This document shows positions 18,311 to 28,062 of a DNA stretch of 64,000 nt, piece by piece (the stretch's first letter is position 1; every line of letters starts with the position of its first letter). The stretch covers positions 1-64,000 of the forward strand of contig CAJMNI010000009.1 of the NCBI GenBank assembly GCA_905214735.1, in the 5' to 3' direction. Under the pieces are notes generated by a model, which was not told the DNA's origin, searched no databases, and was given only the letters and a program-made list of their open reading frames with translations. This stretch comes from an uncultured bacterium. GTDB lineage: Bacteria; Bacteroidota; Bacteroidia; Bacteroidales; Muribaculaceae. The translations under genes and the position numbers were made by a program.

Positions 18311-19435
18311 ATGGCATCAAAGGTTTACTTTACGAATTTGCGCACCAACGCAAACACCAACCTTCTTGACAAGCTCGAGCGACTCTGTATCCGCGCCGGT
18401 CTGCTGAACATGGAACTGAAAGACCAGTTTGTGGCCATCAAGCTTCACTTCGGCGAACCGGGCAACCTGGCTTACATCCGTCCGAACTTCGCGGGGCGGC
18501 TCGTTGACCTCCTCCGCAAGCAAGGCGCCAAACCTTTCCTCACCGACTGCAACACACTCTATTCAGGACGCCGTTCAAATGGTGTGGACCATATCGAGTC
18601 GGCTATGGAGAACGGCTTCAATCCGATAGCCGTGAAAGCTCCGGTTGTCATCGCCGACGGTATCAAGGGTGTAGAAGACCGCGAGATTCCACTCGACAAC
18701 GCCGAATATTGCAAGACTCCGAAGATTGGAGCAGCCTTGGCCGACGCCGACGTCATCATCTCTTTCACCCACTTCAAGGGGCATGAGATGGCCGGATTCG
18801 GCGGCGCACTGAAGAACCTCGGCATGGGCGGCGGCTCGGTAAGGGGAAAGCTGGAGATGCACGGAAACTCCAAACCCTCAATCAACCGCGACAACTGCAT
18901 AGGCTGCGGCGTATGCGTGCGCCATTGCAACCACCATGCCCTTTCGCTCGACGCCGAGCACAAGGCAGTGATCAATTACGACAACTGCGTCGGTTGCGGA
19001 CAGTGCGTGGCACTCTGCCAGCATGAGGGTGCGGTGCTCAAAGGATGGGATTCCTCTGAAAACCTCAACTGCAAGATTGCGGAATACACAGAGGCTGTGC
19101 TTAAGGACAAGCCATCGTTCCATATCTCATTTATCATGAACGTATCCCCCGAGTGCGACTGCTGGAACCACAACGATGCCGCCGTCGTTCCCGACCTCGG
19201 CATACTCGCTTCGACCGATCCCGTCGCACTCGACCAGGCCTGCGTCGACATGGTGAAGAAGGCTCCGGTATTGCCCTCCGACAATGAGCTCGAGAACGCC
19301 CATGAGCACGAGGATCTTGCCGGAAAGGAGAAATTCAAGCTCCTCCATCCCGACACCAACTGGGAAGCAGGCCTTGTACATGCCGAAAAGCTCGGCCTCG
19401 GCACCCGCGAGTATGAACTTGTGAACTGCGGATAA
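18311..19435 (+). CDS. DUF362 protein with two 4Fe-4S ferredoxin motifs
   Basis: 374 residues. The N-terminal and C-terminal parts belong to DUF362 (IKLHFGEPGN, FLTDCNTLYSGRR, SFTHFKGHEMAGFGGALKN). In the middle, at about 195-240, are two ferredoxin motifs, CIGCGVCVRHC and CVGCGQCVALC, each followed by a further cysteine context suited to a 4Fe-4S cluster. It is probably a cytoplasmic iron-sulfur electron carrier; its substrate is unknown. It is first in a plus-strand group, 30 nt before lipA. Lipoyl synthase needs electrons and sacrificial sulfur, so a supporting role is conceivable but only inferred from position. Confidence 0.85.
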   Translation: MASKVYFTNLRTNANTNLLDKLERLCIRAGLLNMELKDQFVAIKLHFGEPGNLAYIRPNFAGRLVDLLRKQGAKPFLTDCNTLYSGRRSNGVDHIESAMENGFNPIAVKAPVVIADGIKGVEDREIPLDNAEYCKTPKIGAALADADVIISFTHFKGHEMAGFGGALKNLGMGGGSVRGKLEMHGNSKPSINRDNCIGCGVCVRHCNHHALSLDAEHKAVINYDNCVGCGQCVALCQHEGAVLKGWDSSENLNCKIAEYTEAVLKDKPSFHISFIMNVSPECDCWNHNDAAVVPDLGILASTDPVALDQACVDMVKKAPVLPSDNELENAHEHEDLAGKEKFKLLHPDTNWEAGLVHAEKLGLGTREYELVNCG

Positions 19436-19465
19436 TTTCTGCTAAAATATTAATTTGCTAAAATC

Positions 19466-20377
19466 ATGGCAGAGAATCAGAATGCCGAAGGGGCTGTAAA
19501 GAGGACGGAAACAGCCGGGGAAAAGCCGAAAGTCAGTTTCCGTCGCAAGCCTGAATGGCTGAAGATCCAGCTTCCACGCGGCTTCAAGACCAAGCAGGTG
19601 ATCGGTTTGCTAAACGACAAGCATCTTCACACGATATGCTCCAGCGGAATGTGTCCCAACAGGGCGGAATGCTGGGGAGCGGGAACGGCCACCTTTATGA
19701 TCGGCGGAAACATCTGCACGCGCAATTGCCGCTTCTGCAACGTGACCGGGGGCAAGCCCGGTCCGCTTGACCCGAAGGAGATCGACGACATAGTCAATTC
19801 GATCAGTCAGCTCAAGCTGAAGCATGTGGTGATCACTTCTGTGACTCGCGACGACCTTCCCGACCAGGGAGCGGGACACTGGGCGGCTTGCATAAGGACG
19901 ATCAAGGAGAAGTGTCCCGGCGTGACTATGGAGGTGCTCATTCCCGACATGCAGGGCCGTGAGGATCTTCTCGACATCATCATCGCCGAGAAGCCGGAAA
20001 TCATTTCCCATAACATGGAGACTGTGCGCAGGCTGACTCCGGAGGTGCGCAGAGTTGCGCAATACGACCGTTCGCTCGCCGTGCTCCGTTACCTGGCTTC
20101 GAGCGGAGTGAAGACCAAGTCTGGAATCATGCTCGGTCTTGGGGAAACCCGCGAGGAGATCCTCGAGACGATGGACGACCTCCTTGCCGCCGGTTGCCGA
20201 ATCATGACCATCGGCCAGTATCTCCAGCCCTCCAAGCTGCATTATCCCGTGCAGGATTATATCCATCCCGACACTTTTGCCGAATATGGCCGCATAGGGC
20301 GCGAGAAAGGTTTCCGGCATATCGAGTCTTCCCCGATGGTGCGCTCCAGTTATCACGCTGAAAAACATCTTCACTGA
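19466..20377 (+). CDS. lipA: lipoyl synthase
   Basis: 303 residues. Both LipA cluster motifs are present. The auxiliary cluster cysteines are Cys58, Cys63 and Cys69 (CSSGMCPNRAECW). The radical-SAM cysteines are Cys84, Cys88 and Cys91 (CTRNCRFC). The C-terminal RSSYHAE segment carries the conserved serine. It inserts two sulfurs into octanoyl groups on lipoyl-dependent proteins. Its stop overlaps the lipB start by one base (TGATG). It has an N-terminal extension of about 25 residues relative to the core family. Confidence 0.95.
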   Translation: MAENQNAEGAVKRTETAGEKPKVSFRRKPEWLKIQLPRGFKTKQVIGLLNDKHLHTICSSGMCPNRAECWGAGTATFMIGGNICTRNCRFCNVTGGKPGPLDPKEIDDIVNSISQLKLKHVVITSVTRDDLPDQGAGHWAACIRTIKEKCPGVTMEVLIPDMQGREDLLDIIIAEKPEIISHNMETVRRLTPEVRRVAQYDRSLAVLRYLASSGVKTKSGIMLGLGETREEILETMDDLLAAGCRIMTIGQYLQPSKLHYPVQDYIHPDTFAEYGRIGREKGFRHIESSPMVRSSYHAEKHLH

Positions 20378-21060
20378 TGGCTTCGAATTCAGAGGAAAAG
20401 AGTCTGAATCCGGCTCCGATAGCCGAAGACTGGGGAGTGTGCGACTATCGCGGCGCCTGGGACCGTCAGCATGACATCTGCAATCAGCTCAAAGAGGATC
20501 CATCGGCTCCCGAAAGGATAGTGCTTGTGGAGCATAAGCCGGTCTATACACTCGGTTTTCACGGTAATGCCGCCAATCTGATCGCTTCGGAAGAGAGGCT
20601 TCGCTCGATGGGCGCCGAGTGCATACGCATAGAGCGAGGCGGCGACATTACCTATCACGGTCCGGGGCAGCTTGTGGTCTATCTGCTCATAAATCTTGTG
20701 AAGCATGGTCTGGGTGTGAAGAAATATATCGAGATGCTTGAGGAATCGGTGAGGGAAGTGTGTGCTTCGTATGGCGTGGAGACAACCAGCAACAACGATG
20801 CGATCGGCGTCTGGATCGACTGGGAGAAGCCGACGGCGAGGAAGATCTGCGCGATAGGGGTGAAGGTGAGCCATGGCGTGACAATGCATGGCCTTGCCCT
20901 CAATGTCAACACCGACCTCACGGCCTTCTCGCTGATCAATCCCTGCGGCTTCACCGACAAGGGTGTGACGTCGCTGCAGAAGGAGCTCGGCCGTGAAGTT
21001 CCGATGTCGGAGGTAAAAGCGCGACTGCTCAAAGCGCTGACCGCGCGCCTCAACCGCTGA
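20377..21060 (+). CDS. lipB: lipoyl(octanoyl) transferase
   Basis: 227 residues. Family motifs are EHKPVYTLGFHG, RGGDITYHGPGQLV, the catalytic Lys156 (KICAIGVKV) and Cys190 (LINPCGF). It moves octanoyl from acyl carrier protein to the target lysine, and LipA then makes lipoyl. Translation is coupled to lipA by the TGATG overlap. The operon ends in a strong hairpin at 21087-21122. Confidence 0.95.
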   Translation: MASNSEEKSLNPAPIAEDWGVCDYRGAWDRQHDICNQLKEDPSAPERIVLVEHKPVYTLGFHGNAANLIASEERLRSMGAECIRIERGGDITYHGPGQLVVYLLINLVKHGLGVKKYIEMLEESVREVCASYGVETTSNNDAIGVWIDWEKPTARKICAIGVKVSHGVTMHGLALNVNTDLTAFSLINPCGFTDKGVTSLQKELGREVPMSEVKARLLKALTARLNR

Positions 21061-21086
21061 ATCCACTATCGGCCTGATTATAAGCA

Positions 21087-21122
21087 AAAAAGATAGCCGC
21101 CAGATTTGGCGGCTATCTTTTT
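21087..21122. terminator. bidirectional terminator between lipB and S9 peptidase
   Basis: A 15-bp stem (AAAAGATAGCCGCC and its complement) with a 6-nt loop. There is an A-run before it and a T-run after it. It lies between convergent genes and serves both. Confidence 0.85.
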
Positions 21123-21140
21123 GCTTATTGACGGTTTCTT

Positions 21141-23297
21141 TTATTCAGCTTTCTCAGGTTCTGCTGTCTCGGTTGTTGTTTCGGCTGCCGGGGATTTCTT
21201 GGCGCCGGTTCCGTTTTTCAGATATTTGTCGAGGAAGCGGAAGAAGCAGCGCTGCCAGAGGATGGCGTTCTGGGGTTTGAGAATCCAGTGGTTCTCGTCG
21301 GGGAATACCACCATTTCGGCTTCAAGACCATGCATCTTGGCGGCGTTGAAGGCCATCATGCCCTGCGAGGCGAGGATGCGGTAGTCGAGTTCGCCGACAG
21401 TGATGAGCATCGGAGCCGTCCAGTTGTCGACATAGCGGTGGGGAGAGTTTTCGTATGTGCGCTGGGCGATAGCGTTGCCCTTGTCCCAATAGGGGCCGCC
21501 GAGGTCGAAGTCGGCAAACCACATCTCCTCCGTCTCGAGATACTGGGCCTCGATGTTGAAGATGCCGGCATGGGCGATGAGGGCTGCATAGCGGCCGTTG
21601 TTGTGGCCTGCGAGCCAGTAAACGGAGAAACCGCCGTAGCTTGCTCCGATTGCTCCGACTTTCGAAGCGTCAACATACGGACGCGAAGCGATATAATCGG
21701 TAGCGGCGAAGTAATCCTGCATGTTCTGGCCGCCGTAGTCGCCTGAGATCTGACGGTTCCACTCCGTTCCGAAGCCGGGAAGGCCGCGGCGGTTGGGCGC
21801 GATCACGACATATCCGTGAGCGGCCATGATCATGAAGTTCCAGCGATAGCTCCAGAACTGGCTGACAGCCTGCTGCGGGCCACCCTGGCAATAGAGGATG
21901 GCGGGATATTTTTTGTTGGGATCGAAATCGGGGGGAAGGATCTCCCAGCATGTCATCATCTTGCCGTCGGTGGTCGGCACTTTCACCTTCTTCACTTCGC
22001 CAAGCTTGAGCAGGCCGAGGAGCTCGGTGTTGATGTTGGTGAGCTGTTTGACAGCTCCCTTCTTCACGCTGACGATCTCCTTCGGGAAACGCATCGAATT
22101 GCGTAGGGCGATGACCTCGGTGTCGCTCACGGGGTGGATGCCGCCGAAGTCGGCGATTTCATTGGCGAGAGTGTCGATGCGGCATGTTGCGACGTCGATG
22201 TCGAACACCGGTTCGGTCCCTTCATAATATCCGGCGAAGAAAATCTTCTTTCCGCTCGGAGCCCATGCGATCTGCTCGGGCCAGTAGTCCCAGTTGGCGG
22301 TGAGGTCGCGCATTTGGCGGGTCTGCATGTCCATGACCATCAGGCGCTTCTTGTCGCTCTCGAATTTGGCTGTCTCCATCGAGAGCCAAGCGAGCTGTTT
22401 GCCGTCGGGGGAGAAGACGGGGTCGGTGTCGTAACCGGGCATTCCCTCGGTGAGAAGCGATGTCTTTCCGCTCTCGAGCTCATAGAGATAGAGGCCGGAG
22501 TCGGTGGAGAATGCATAATCCTGGCCTTTCAGCTTGCGGCTCACGTAGACGAGCGATTTGCTGTCGGGATTCCAGGCGAAAGCGTCGGCGCCGCCGAAGG
22601 GACGCATCGGGCATTCAAACGGTTCGCCGGCCATGATGTCTTTGGCATTGGTCACGCCCTGAATCGAGAAATCGGCCACGAAGGGATGGGGAATGCGGGT
22701 CACCCATTCATCCCAGTGCTTATACATGAGGTCGTCGACCACGCGGCCTGTGGTTTTCGGAAGACCCTCGAAGAGCGTCGAGTCTTTGTCGAAAGCGTCG
22801 ATCGGGCTGCCATAGACGATCTTCTTGTTGTCGGGAGAAATCTCGAAGCATTCGATACCGTTCTCCACCTTAGTGAGGCGTTTTTCCTGACCTCCGTCTT
22901 TGTTGATGCAGAATATCTGCATGGCTTTGGTCTCCTCGTCCATGCGGAGGAAGGCGATCTTGTTGCCGTCGTCAAACCAGCGGATGTTTCCTTCCGAGGC
23001 GGCGGTGCGGGTGAGGGCGGTCATGTTGCTGCCGTCGATGTCGATCATGTAGATCTCGGCGTTCCCCTTGTTCTCCTTGATGTCTTCATATTTGAGAGTG
23101 AAGATCACCTTTTTTCCATCGGGCGAAGGGGTGGCCTCGCCGACCTGGCCGAAAGATTCGAGCACTTCGGGAGTGAGCATGCCGTTTTCTACCTTTACAT
23201 CGGGTTTGCCGATGATTTTGCCTTCATCCTTGCATTTGCAGGAGGTGACGGCGAGCGGCAATAACATTGCGCACATTGCTACTGTTGTTTTGTTCAT
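21141..23297 (-). CDS. S9 family serine peptidase, DPP5/acylaminoacyl-peptidase-like lipoprotein
   Basis: 718 residues. A lipoprotein signal ends at VTSC (Cys20). Residues about 40-430 form a beta-propeller with TolB-like repeats (SPDGKKVIFT, SPDNKKIVYG, SPDGKQLAWLS). The C-terminal alpha/beta hydrolase has Ser553 (GASYGGF), Asp638 (GELDYRI) and His670 (DENHWIL). It probably releases dipeptides or blocked residues from peptides in the periplasm, like DPP5 of Porphyromonas. It is the last gene of a uvrB-ygiQ-peptidase run; its ATG overlaps the ygiQ stop by 4 nt. The very C-terminus is a Lys/Glu/Thr-rich tail with no known role. Confidence 0.9.
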   Translation of the reverse strand: MNKTTVAMCAMLLPLAVTSCKCKDEGKIIGKPDVKVENGMLTPEVLESFGQVGEATPSPDGKKVIFTLKYEDIKENKGNAEIYMIDIDGSNMTALTRTAASEGNIRWFDDGNKIAFLRMDEETKAMQIFCINKDGGQEKRLTKVENGIECFEISPDNKKIVYGSPIDAFDKDSTLFEGLPKTTGRVVDDLMYKHWDEWVTRIPHPFVADFSIQGVTNAKDIMAGEPFECPMRPFGGADAFAWNPDSKSLVYVSRKLKGQDYAFSTDSGLYLYELESGKTSLLTEGMPGYDTDPVFSPDGKQLAWLSMETAKFESDKKRLMVMDMQTRQMRDLTANWDYWPEQIAWAPSGKKIFFAGYYEGTEPVFDIDVATCRIDTLANEIADFGGIHPVSDTEVIALRNSMRFPKEIVSVKKGAVKQLTNINTELLGLLKLGEVKKVKVPTTDGKMMTCWEILPPDFDPNKKYPAILYCQGGPQQAVSQFWSYRWNFMIMAAHGYVVIAPNRRGLPGFGTEWNRQISGDYGGQNMQDYFAATDYIASRPYVDASKVGAIGASYGGFSVYWLAGHNNGRYAALIAHAGIFNIEAQYLETEEMWFADFDLGGPYWDKGNAIAQRTYENSPHRYVDNWTAPMLITVGELDYRILASQGMMAFNAAKMHGLEAEMVVFPDENHWILKPQNAILWQRCFFRFLDKYLKNGTGAKKSPAAETTTETAEPEKAE

Positions 23298-25159
23298 GTT
23301 TTTTTAGATTTATGGTGTTTGAAATCTTTTGATTTGTTTCCGAAGAGAGCCTGAATCAGGTCGGGGCGCTTCATGCGCCTCAGTTCGTTGATGATTGCGC
23401 CGCGTTCCTCCGGCTTATACCAGAAGAAAAACTGGCGCTGAGCGAGTTTCTCCTTCTCCGAGCGTGGAGTGAACACTTTCTCGCCGGTGTAGGGATGGAA
23501 GCCGGTGTAATAGATCTCGGTGGCCACGGTCATAGGGGTGGGAGTGAAATCCTGCACCTGTTCGAGGCGGAAATCGAGGTCTTTGGTAATCGCGGCGAGT
23601 TCGGCCATATCCTCTTCGCGGCAAGCGGGATGGGAGGAGATGAAGTAGGGAATGAGCTGCTGCCGCAGCCCTTCTTCGCGGTTCACCCGGTCGAATATCC
23701 GCTTGAATTGCCGGAACTGGTCGAACGAGGGTTTGCGCATGCACTGGAGCACCCGGTCGGAGGTGTGTTCGGGCGCAACTTTGAGGCGCCCGCTCACATG
23801 GGAGGTGATGAGTTCCCGCATATAGCGCCGGTTGGCTTCGGCGATCTCCTGCGAATTGGCCGGGGCCATCGAAAGGTCATAGCGCACGCCGCTGCCGATA
23901 AAGGATTTCTTGACTCCGGGCAAAGCGTCGACGGCATGGTAGACGTCGAGCAGCGGCCGGTGGTCGTTGTCGAGATTGGGGCAGGGCTTGGGATGAAGAC
24001 ATGACGGGCGCACGCACTTGGCGCATATCGAACGGTCGCGGCCACCCATGGCATACATGTTGGCCGACGGGCCGCCGAGGTCGGAGATATAACCCTTGAA
24101 ATCATCCATCTCCGTGACTTGGCGCGCCTCTTTGAGAATTGATTCCTTTGAACGGGAAGCGATGAATTTTCCCTGATGGGCCGAGATGGTGCAGAAGGCG
24201 CAACCGCCGAAACAGCCGCGGTGCATGCAGATGGAATGGCGGATCATCTCGTAGGCCGGGATGGTTTTCCCTTTGTATCTCGGATGAGGGGTGCGCATGT
24301 AGGGAAGGTCGAACGAGGCGTCGATCTCGCCGGTGGTCATGGGTGGAAGCATCGGGTTGATCTTCACCATTTTCCCTTTTGCTTTCTGCCATATCACGCT
24401 CCCGGCGTATTTGTTGGATTCCTCTTCGACGTGGCGGAAATTGAGAGCCTGCAGTTTCTTGTTGTGCAGACAATCCTCGAAAGATGCGAGCACGATGTCG
24501 CCTTTGGCCGGAGTTTCGTCGGTGATGAACGCCGTCTGCGGCAGAGTGGTTATGTCGGCGAGTTTCTCTCCGGCATCGAGACGCCGGGCGAGTTCGACCG
24601 TGGTCCGTTCGCCCATTCCGTAGACAATAATGTCGGCCGGAGCATCGAGCAGAATCGAAGGGCGGAGACGGTCTTCCCAATAGTCGTAGTGGGCCACTCT
24701 GCGGAGCGATGCTTCAATCCCACCGGCAATCACCGGCACGTCGGGAAAAAGCTCCTTGAGGATTCGCGTATATACTATCGTTGGATAATCGGGGCGCATT
24801 CCGTGGCGGCCTCCCGGCGTATAGGCGTCGTCGTGACGCATGCGGCGGTTGGCTGTGTAATGGTTCACCATCGAATCCATCGCACCGGCGGAAACCCCGA
24901 AGAAGAGCCTCGGGCGGCCGAGTTTGCGGAAGTCGCGCAGGTCGTCGCGCCAGTTGGGCTGGGGCACGATCGCCACCTTGAAACCGGCGGCCTGGAGCGA
25001 TCTTCCGATCACCGCCGCGCCAAACGAGGGATGATCCACGTAGGCGTCGCCTGAGAAGAGGATCACGTCGGGCTGCTCCCAGCCGAGCGCCCCGATCTCG
25101 TCGCGGGTCGTCGGGAGGTATAGCCTCTTGTCGTATTTTTTCGGCAATTTGTCAGACAT
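23294..25159 (-). CDS. ygiQ: YgiQ family radical SAM protein
   Basis: 621 residues from the ATG at 25159, which has a GA-rich ribosome site (GAGAAAGG) just upstream. A TTG at 25177 overlapping the uvrB stop is a less likely start. The N-terminal B12-binding-like region (PDVILFSGDAYVDHPSFGAA) precedes the radical-SAM motif CFGGCAFC near residue 315. The C-terminal part has the FTPTPMTVATEIYYTG signature of the UPF0313 family. It is widespread in anaerobes and its reaction is not established. The neighbours are uvrB upstream and the S9 peptidase downstream, which overlaps it by 4 nt. Confidence 0.92.
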   Translation of the reverse strand: MSDKLPKKYDKRLYLPTTRDEIGALGWEQPDVILFSGDAYVDHPSFGAAVIGRSLQAAGFKVAIVPQPNWRDDLRDFRKLGRPRLFFGVSAGAMDSMVNHYTANRRMRHDDAYTPGGRHGMRPDYPTIVYTRILKELFPDVPVIAGGIEASLRRVAHYDYWEDRLRPSILLDAPADIIVYGMGERTTVELARRLDAGEKLADITTLPQTAFITDETPAKGDIVLASFEDCLHNKKLQALNFRHVEEESNKYAGSVIWQKAKGKMVKINPMLPPMTTGEIDASFDLPYMRTPHPRYKGKTIPAYEMIRHSICMHRGCFGGCAFCTISAHQGKFIASRSKESILKEARQVTEMDDFKGYISDLGGPSANMYAMGGRDRSICAKCVRPSCLHPKPCPNLDNDHRPLLDVYHAVDALPGVKKSFIGSGVRYDLSMAPANSQEIAEANRRYMRELITSHVSGRLKVAPEHTSDRVLQCMRKPSFDQFRQFKRIFDRVNREEGLRQQLIPYFISSHPACREEDMAELAAITKDLDFRLEQVQDFTPTPMTVATEIYYTGFHPYTGEKVFTPRSEKEKLAQRQFFFWYKPEERGAIINELRRMKRPDLIQALFGNKSKDFKHHKSKKT

Positions 25160-25173
25160 CCTTTCTCGGTTAC

Positions 25174-27288
25174 TCAATTGGCTTTGATTGTTTTGTTCTT
25201 GATGCCGTCATGAAGATCCTGAAGCTTGATGAGTTCGTCGCGCAGCTGGGCGGCCTCGATGAAGTCCATTCGCTTGGCGGCGTCGGTCATCTCCCTCTTC
25301 AGCATTTCGATGCGCGACTCCATGTCGCCCGGCGTCATATAAAGCACGGTCGGATCAGCCACGAGGCCGACCTGATGCTCCTCCTCGATGTAGGGACGCG
25401 GAGCCGACGGGCGTTCGGGTGAATGCGCTGGCTTCTGTTTCGGCGCAACGCGGGGCGAGGCTTTCCGGTCGGAAGTCTTGCTTCCCTTTTCGTAAAGTTC
25501 TATAAGCTCGTTGTTGCTCTTCTTCACGATCGGGGTCGGCACGATTCCATGCTCCATGTTATATTGCATCTGCTTTGCGCGCCGGCGTTCGGTTTCGTCG
25601 ATGGTGCGCTGCATTGAGTCGGTGATTTTGTCGGCATACATTATGACCTTACCGTTGACGTTTCGGGCGGCTCGGCCTGCGGTCTGCGTCAACGAACGGT
25701 GGTTGCGGAGGAAACCCTCCTTGTCGGCGTCGAGAATCGCCACGAGGCTCACCTGCGGAAGGTCGAGACCCTCGCGGAGGAGGTTGACGCCGATCAGCAC
25801 GTTGTAGATTCCGTTGCGCAGGTCGTCGAGAATGCGCATGCGCTCCAGGGTGTCGACGTCGCTGTGGATATAGGCGGAGTTGATGCCCCAGCGGAGAAGG
25901 TGCTTGTTGAGCTCCTCGGCCATGCGCTTGGTGAGAGTGGTGATGAGCGTGCGCTCACCGGCCTCGATGCGCAGGCGGATCTCCTCCATGAGGTCGTCGA
26001 TCTGATTGGCTGTGGGGCGCACTTCGATCTCCGGATCGAGAAGACCGGTGGGGCGGATCACTTGCTCCACGAAGACACCTTCGGTCTGCTCCATCTCGTA
26101 GTCGCCCGGAGTGGCACTCACGTAGATGGTCTGCGGGGTGAGACGTTCGAACTCCTCGAATTTCAGCGGACGGTTGTCGATGGCGGCCGGAAGGCGGAAG
26201 CCATATTCCACGAGGTTGATCTTTCGCGAGAGGTCGCCGCCGTTCATTCCTCTGATCTGGGGGAGGGTTACGTGGCTCTCGTCGATGATGGTGAGGAAGT
26301 CTTTCGGGAAATAGTCAAGTAGGCAGAACGGACGCATTCCCGGCTCGCGGCCGTCGAAATAGCGGGAATAGTTCTCGATGCCGCTGCAGTGTCCGAGCTC
26401 CTTGATCATCTCTATGTCGTAGGTGACGCGCTCCTTGAGCCGTTCGGCTTCGAGGATGCGACCTTCGTTACGGAAGAATTCGCACTGGCGGCCGAGGTCG
26501 AGGGTTATCTGGTCGATGGCCTTGAGTGTCCGCTCCTTGGAGGAGACGAAAATGTTGGCGGGGTAGATGTTGAATCCTTCGAGGTTTTCGAGCACCGCAC
26601 CGCTCGCCGGATCGACGGTCTGGATCTTCTCGATCTCGTCGCCCCAGAAAATCACCCTTAGCTGAATATCTTCAAATGAGAGCTTGATGTCGACGGTGTC
26701 GCCTTTGGCACGGAACTGGCCGTTGTTGAGCTCGATTTCCGTGCGTGAATAGAGCGATTCGACCAGCTTGCGCAGGAAGGCGTTGCGCGAAATTCGGTCG
26801 CCCACCGCGATCTTCACGACGGTCTGGGCGAAATCCTCGGGATTCCCCATGCCGTAGATGCAGCTGACGCTGGAGACCACGATCACGTCGCGGCGCCCCG
26901 ACAGAAGGGCGGCCGCTGTGGAGAGGCGCAGACGGTCGATCTGCTCGTTGATCATCAGATCTTTCTCGATATATTTGTCCGACCCGGGTATATAGGCCTC
27001 GGGCTGGTAATAGTCGTAATAGCTCACGAAATACTGCACGCTGTTTTCGGGAAAGAAGTTTTTCATTTCCGAATATAGCTGGGCAGCGAGCGTCTTGTTG
27101 TGGGAAAGGATGAGAGTCGGACGTTTCACCTGCTGGATCACGTTGGCCATGGTGAAAGTCTTTCCGCTGCCCGTCACTCCGAGCAGCGTCTGATGCTTCT
27201 GACCGGCGTTTACTCCGGCCACAAGCTCGGCGATTGCTTCCGGCTGGTCGCCGGTGGGGAAATAATCAGACGTCAGTTTGAATTCCAT
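25174..27288 (-). CDS. uvrB: excinuclease ABC subunit B
   Basis: 704 residues from the ATG at 27288 (MEFKLTSDYFPTGDQPEAI), the standard UvrB beginning. An upstream in-frame ATG at 27357 would add 23 unrelated residues and span the promoter. Walker A is GVTGSGKT, the beta-hairpin is in YYDYYQPEAYIPGSD, and helicase motifs run to QTAGRAARN. A C-terminal UVR motif (AAKRMDFIEAAQLRDELIKL) binds UvrC. It verifies DNA damage in nucleotide excision repair. It is first in the run with ygiQ and the S9 peptidase. Confidence 0.96.
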   Translation of the reverse strand: MEFKLTSDYFPTGDQPEAIAELVAGVNAGQKHQTLLGVTGSGKTFTMANVIQQVKRPTLILSHNKTLAAQLYSEMKNFFPENSVQYFVSYYDYYQPEAYIPGSDKYIEKDLMINEQIDRLRLSTAAALLSGRRDVIVVSSVSCIYGMGNPEDFAQTVVKIAVGDRISRNAFLRKLVESLYSRTEIELNNGQFRAKGDTVDIKLSFEDIQLRVIFWGDEIEKIQTVDPASGAVLENLEGFNIYPANIFVSSKERTLKAIDQITLDLGRQCEFFRNEGRILEAERLKERVTYDIEMIKELGHCSGIENYSRYFDGREPGMRPFCLLDYFPKDFLTIIDESHVTLPQIRGMNGGDLSRKINLVEYGFRLPAAIDNRPLKFEEFERLTPQTIYVSATPGDYEMEQTEGVFVEQVIRPTGLLDPEIEVRPTANQIDDLMEEIRLRIEAGERTLITTLTKRMAEELNKHLLRWGINSAYIHSDVDTLERMRILDDLRNGIYNVLIGVNLLREGLDLPQVSLVAILDADKEGFLRNHRSLTQTAGRAARNVNGKVIMYADKITDSMQRTIDETERRRAKQMQYNMEHGIVPTPIVKKSNNELIELYEKGSKTSDRKASPRVAPKQKPAHSPERPSAPRPYIEEEHQVGLVADPTVLYMTPGDMESRIEMLKREMTDAAKRMDFIEAAQLRDELIKLQDLHDGIKNKTIKAN

Positions 27289-27294
27289 AACTCG

Positions 27295-27328
27295 CAAATA
27301 TAATAAAAATCTATGGAATTTATTCAAA
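27295..27328 (-). promoter_or_regulatory. promoter of uvrB
   Basis: TATATTTG (27302-27295, minus) with TTTG 22 nt further upstream (27328-27325). Spacing is slightly long. The -7 box ends only 6 nt before the ATG, so the transcript would be almost leaderless. Confidence 0.45.
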
Positions 27329-27357
27329 ACCGGTTCCTTAAATTGTGAACAAAGCAT

Positions 27358-27394
27358 AAAAAATCGAAGAACGCGCGAGGGCGTCCTTCGATTT
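27358..27394 (-). terminator. terminator after folE
   Basis: The arms 27361-27374 and 27381-27394 pair over 14 positions with one mismatch and a 6-nt loop. Six T follow on the minus strand. It ends the tpiA-SPOR-folE transcript. Confidence 0.8.
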
Positions 27395-27429
27395 AATAAA
27401 TTCGGAATTTGGAATTTTGAATTTTGAGC

Positions 27430-28014
27430 TCAGGATTTGCAGAGCGTCATGAACTCGGCTCGGAGAGCGGGATCGTCTTTAAAGAGGCCGTTGTATTCGA
27501 AAGTGGTGGTCGCGGCGTCTTGTTTCTCCACTCCGCGCATCTTCATGCAAAGGTGCTCGGCGGTGCAGCTGACGATCACCCCCTTGGTCGGCATGGCCTC
27601 GGAGAGGAGCTGGCAGATCTGGGCGGTCATTCGTTCCTGCACCTGAAGCCGACGGGCGAAATTGTCGACAATACGGGCGAGCTTCGAAAGACCAATCATC
27701 TTTCCGTCGGGGATGTATCCGACCGACACTTTGCCGAAGAAGGGAAGGATATGATGTTCGCAAGTGGAGTAGAACTCGATGTCGCGGACGATCACCATCT
27801 GTGACCCTTCATATTCGAATATGGCCTGACGCGCAGTGGCGAGAGGATCCATCCTGTATCCTTGCGTCACGTCGAGCAAGGCTTTGGCGGCCCTCACGGG
27901 GGTCTTCACCAGCCCTTCGCGCGTAGGATCTTCACCGACGAGGCGCAGAATCGCTTCATAGTGGGCAGCGATCTGCGCCACAAGTTCGGGATCATGTTTA
28001 TATTTGGAGGCCAT
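27430..28014 (-). CDS. folE: GTP cyclohydrolase I
   Basis: 194 residues. The zinc ligands are Cys85, His88 (STCEHHILP) and Cys156 (CTAEHLCM). Other signatures are GYIPDGKMIGLSKLARIV and QVQERMTAQI. It converts GTP to dihydroneopterin triphosphate, the entry to folate and related pterins. It lies 48 nt downstream of the SPOR-domain gene, and a strong terminator follows. Confidence 0.95.
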   Translation of the reverse strand: MASKYKHDPELVAQIAAHYEAILRLVGEDPTREGLVKTPVRAAKALLDVTQGYRMDPLATARQAIFEYEGSQMVIVRDIEFYSTCEHHILPFFGKVSVGYIPDGKMIGLSKLARIVDNFARRLQVQERMTAQICQLLSEAMPTKGVIVSCTAEHLCMKMRGVEKQDAATTTFEYNGLFKDDPALRAEFMTLCKS

Positions 28015-28062
28015 TGACTGACAGTAACCTTGTTTTTATCAGACGGCTGCCCGAAGCAGCCT

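Noticed and set aside
25160..25177. TTG start of ygiQ overlapping the uvrB stop.
   Set aside because: The ATG at 25159 has a purine-rich ribosome site and begins the conserved sequence.
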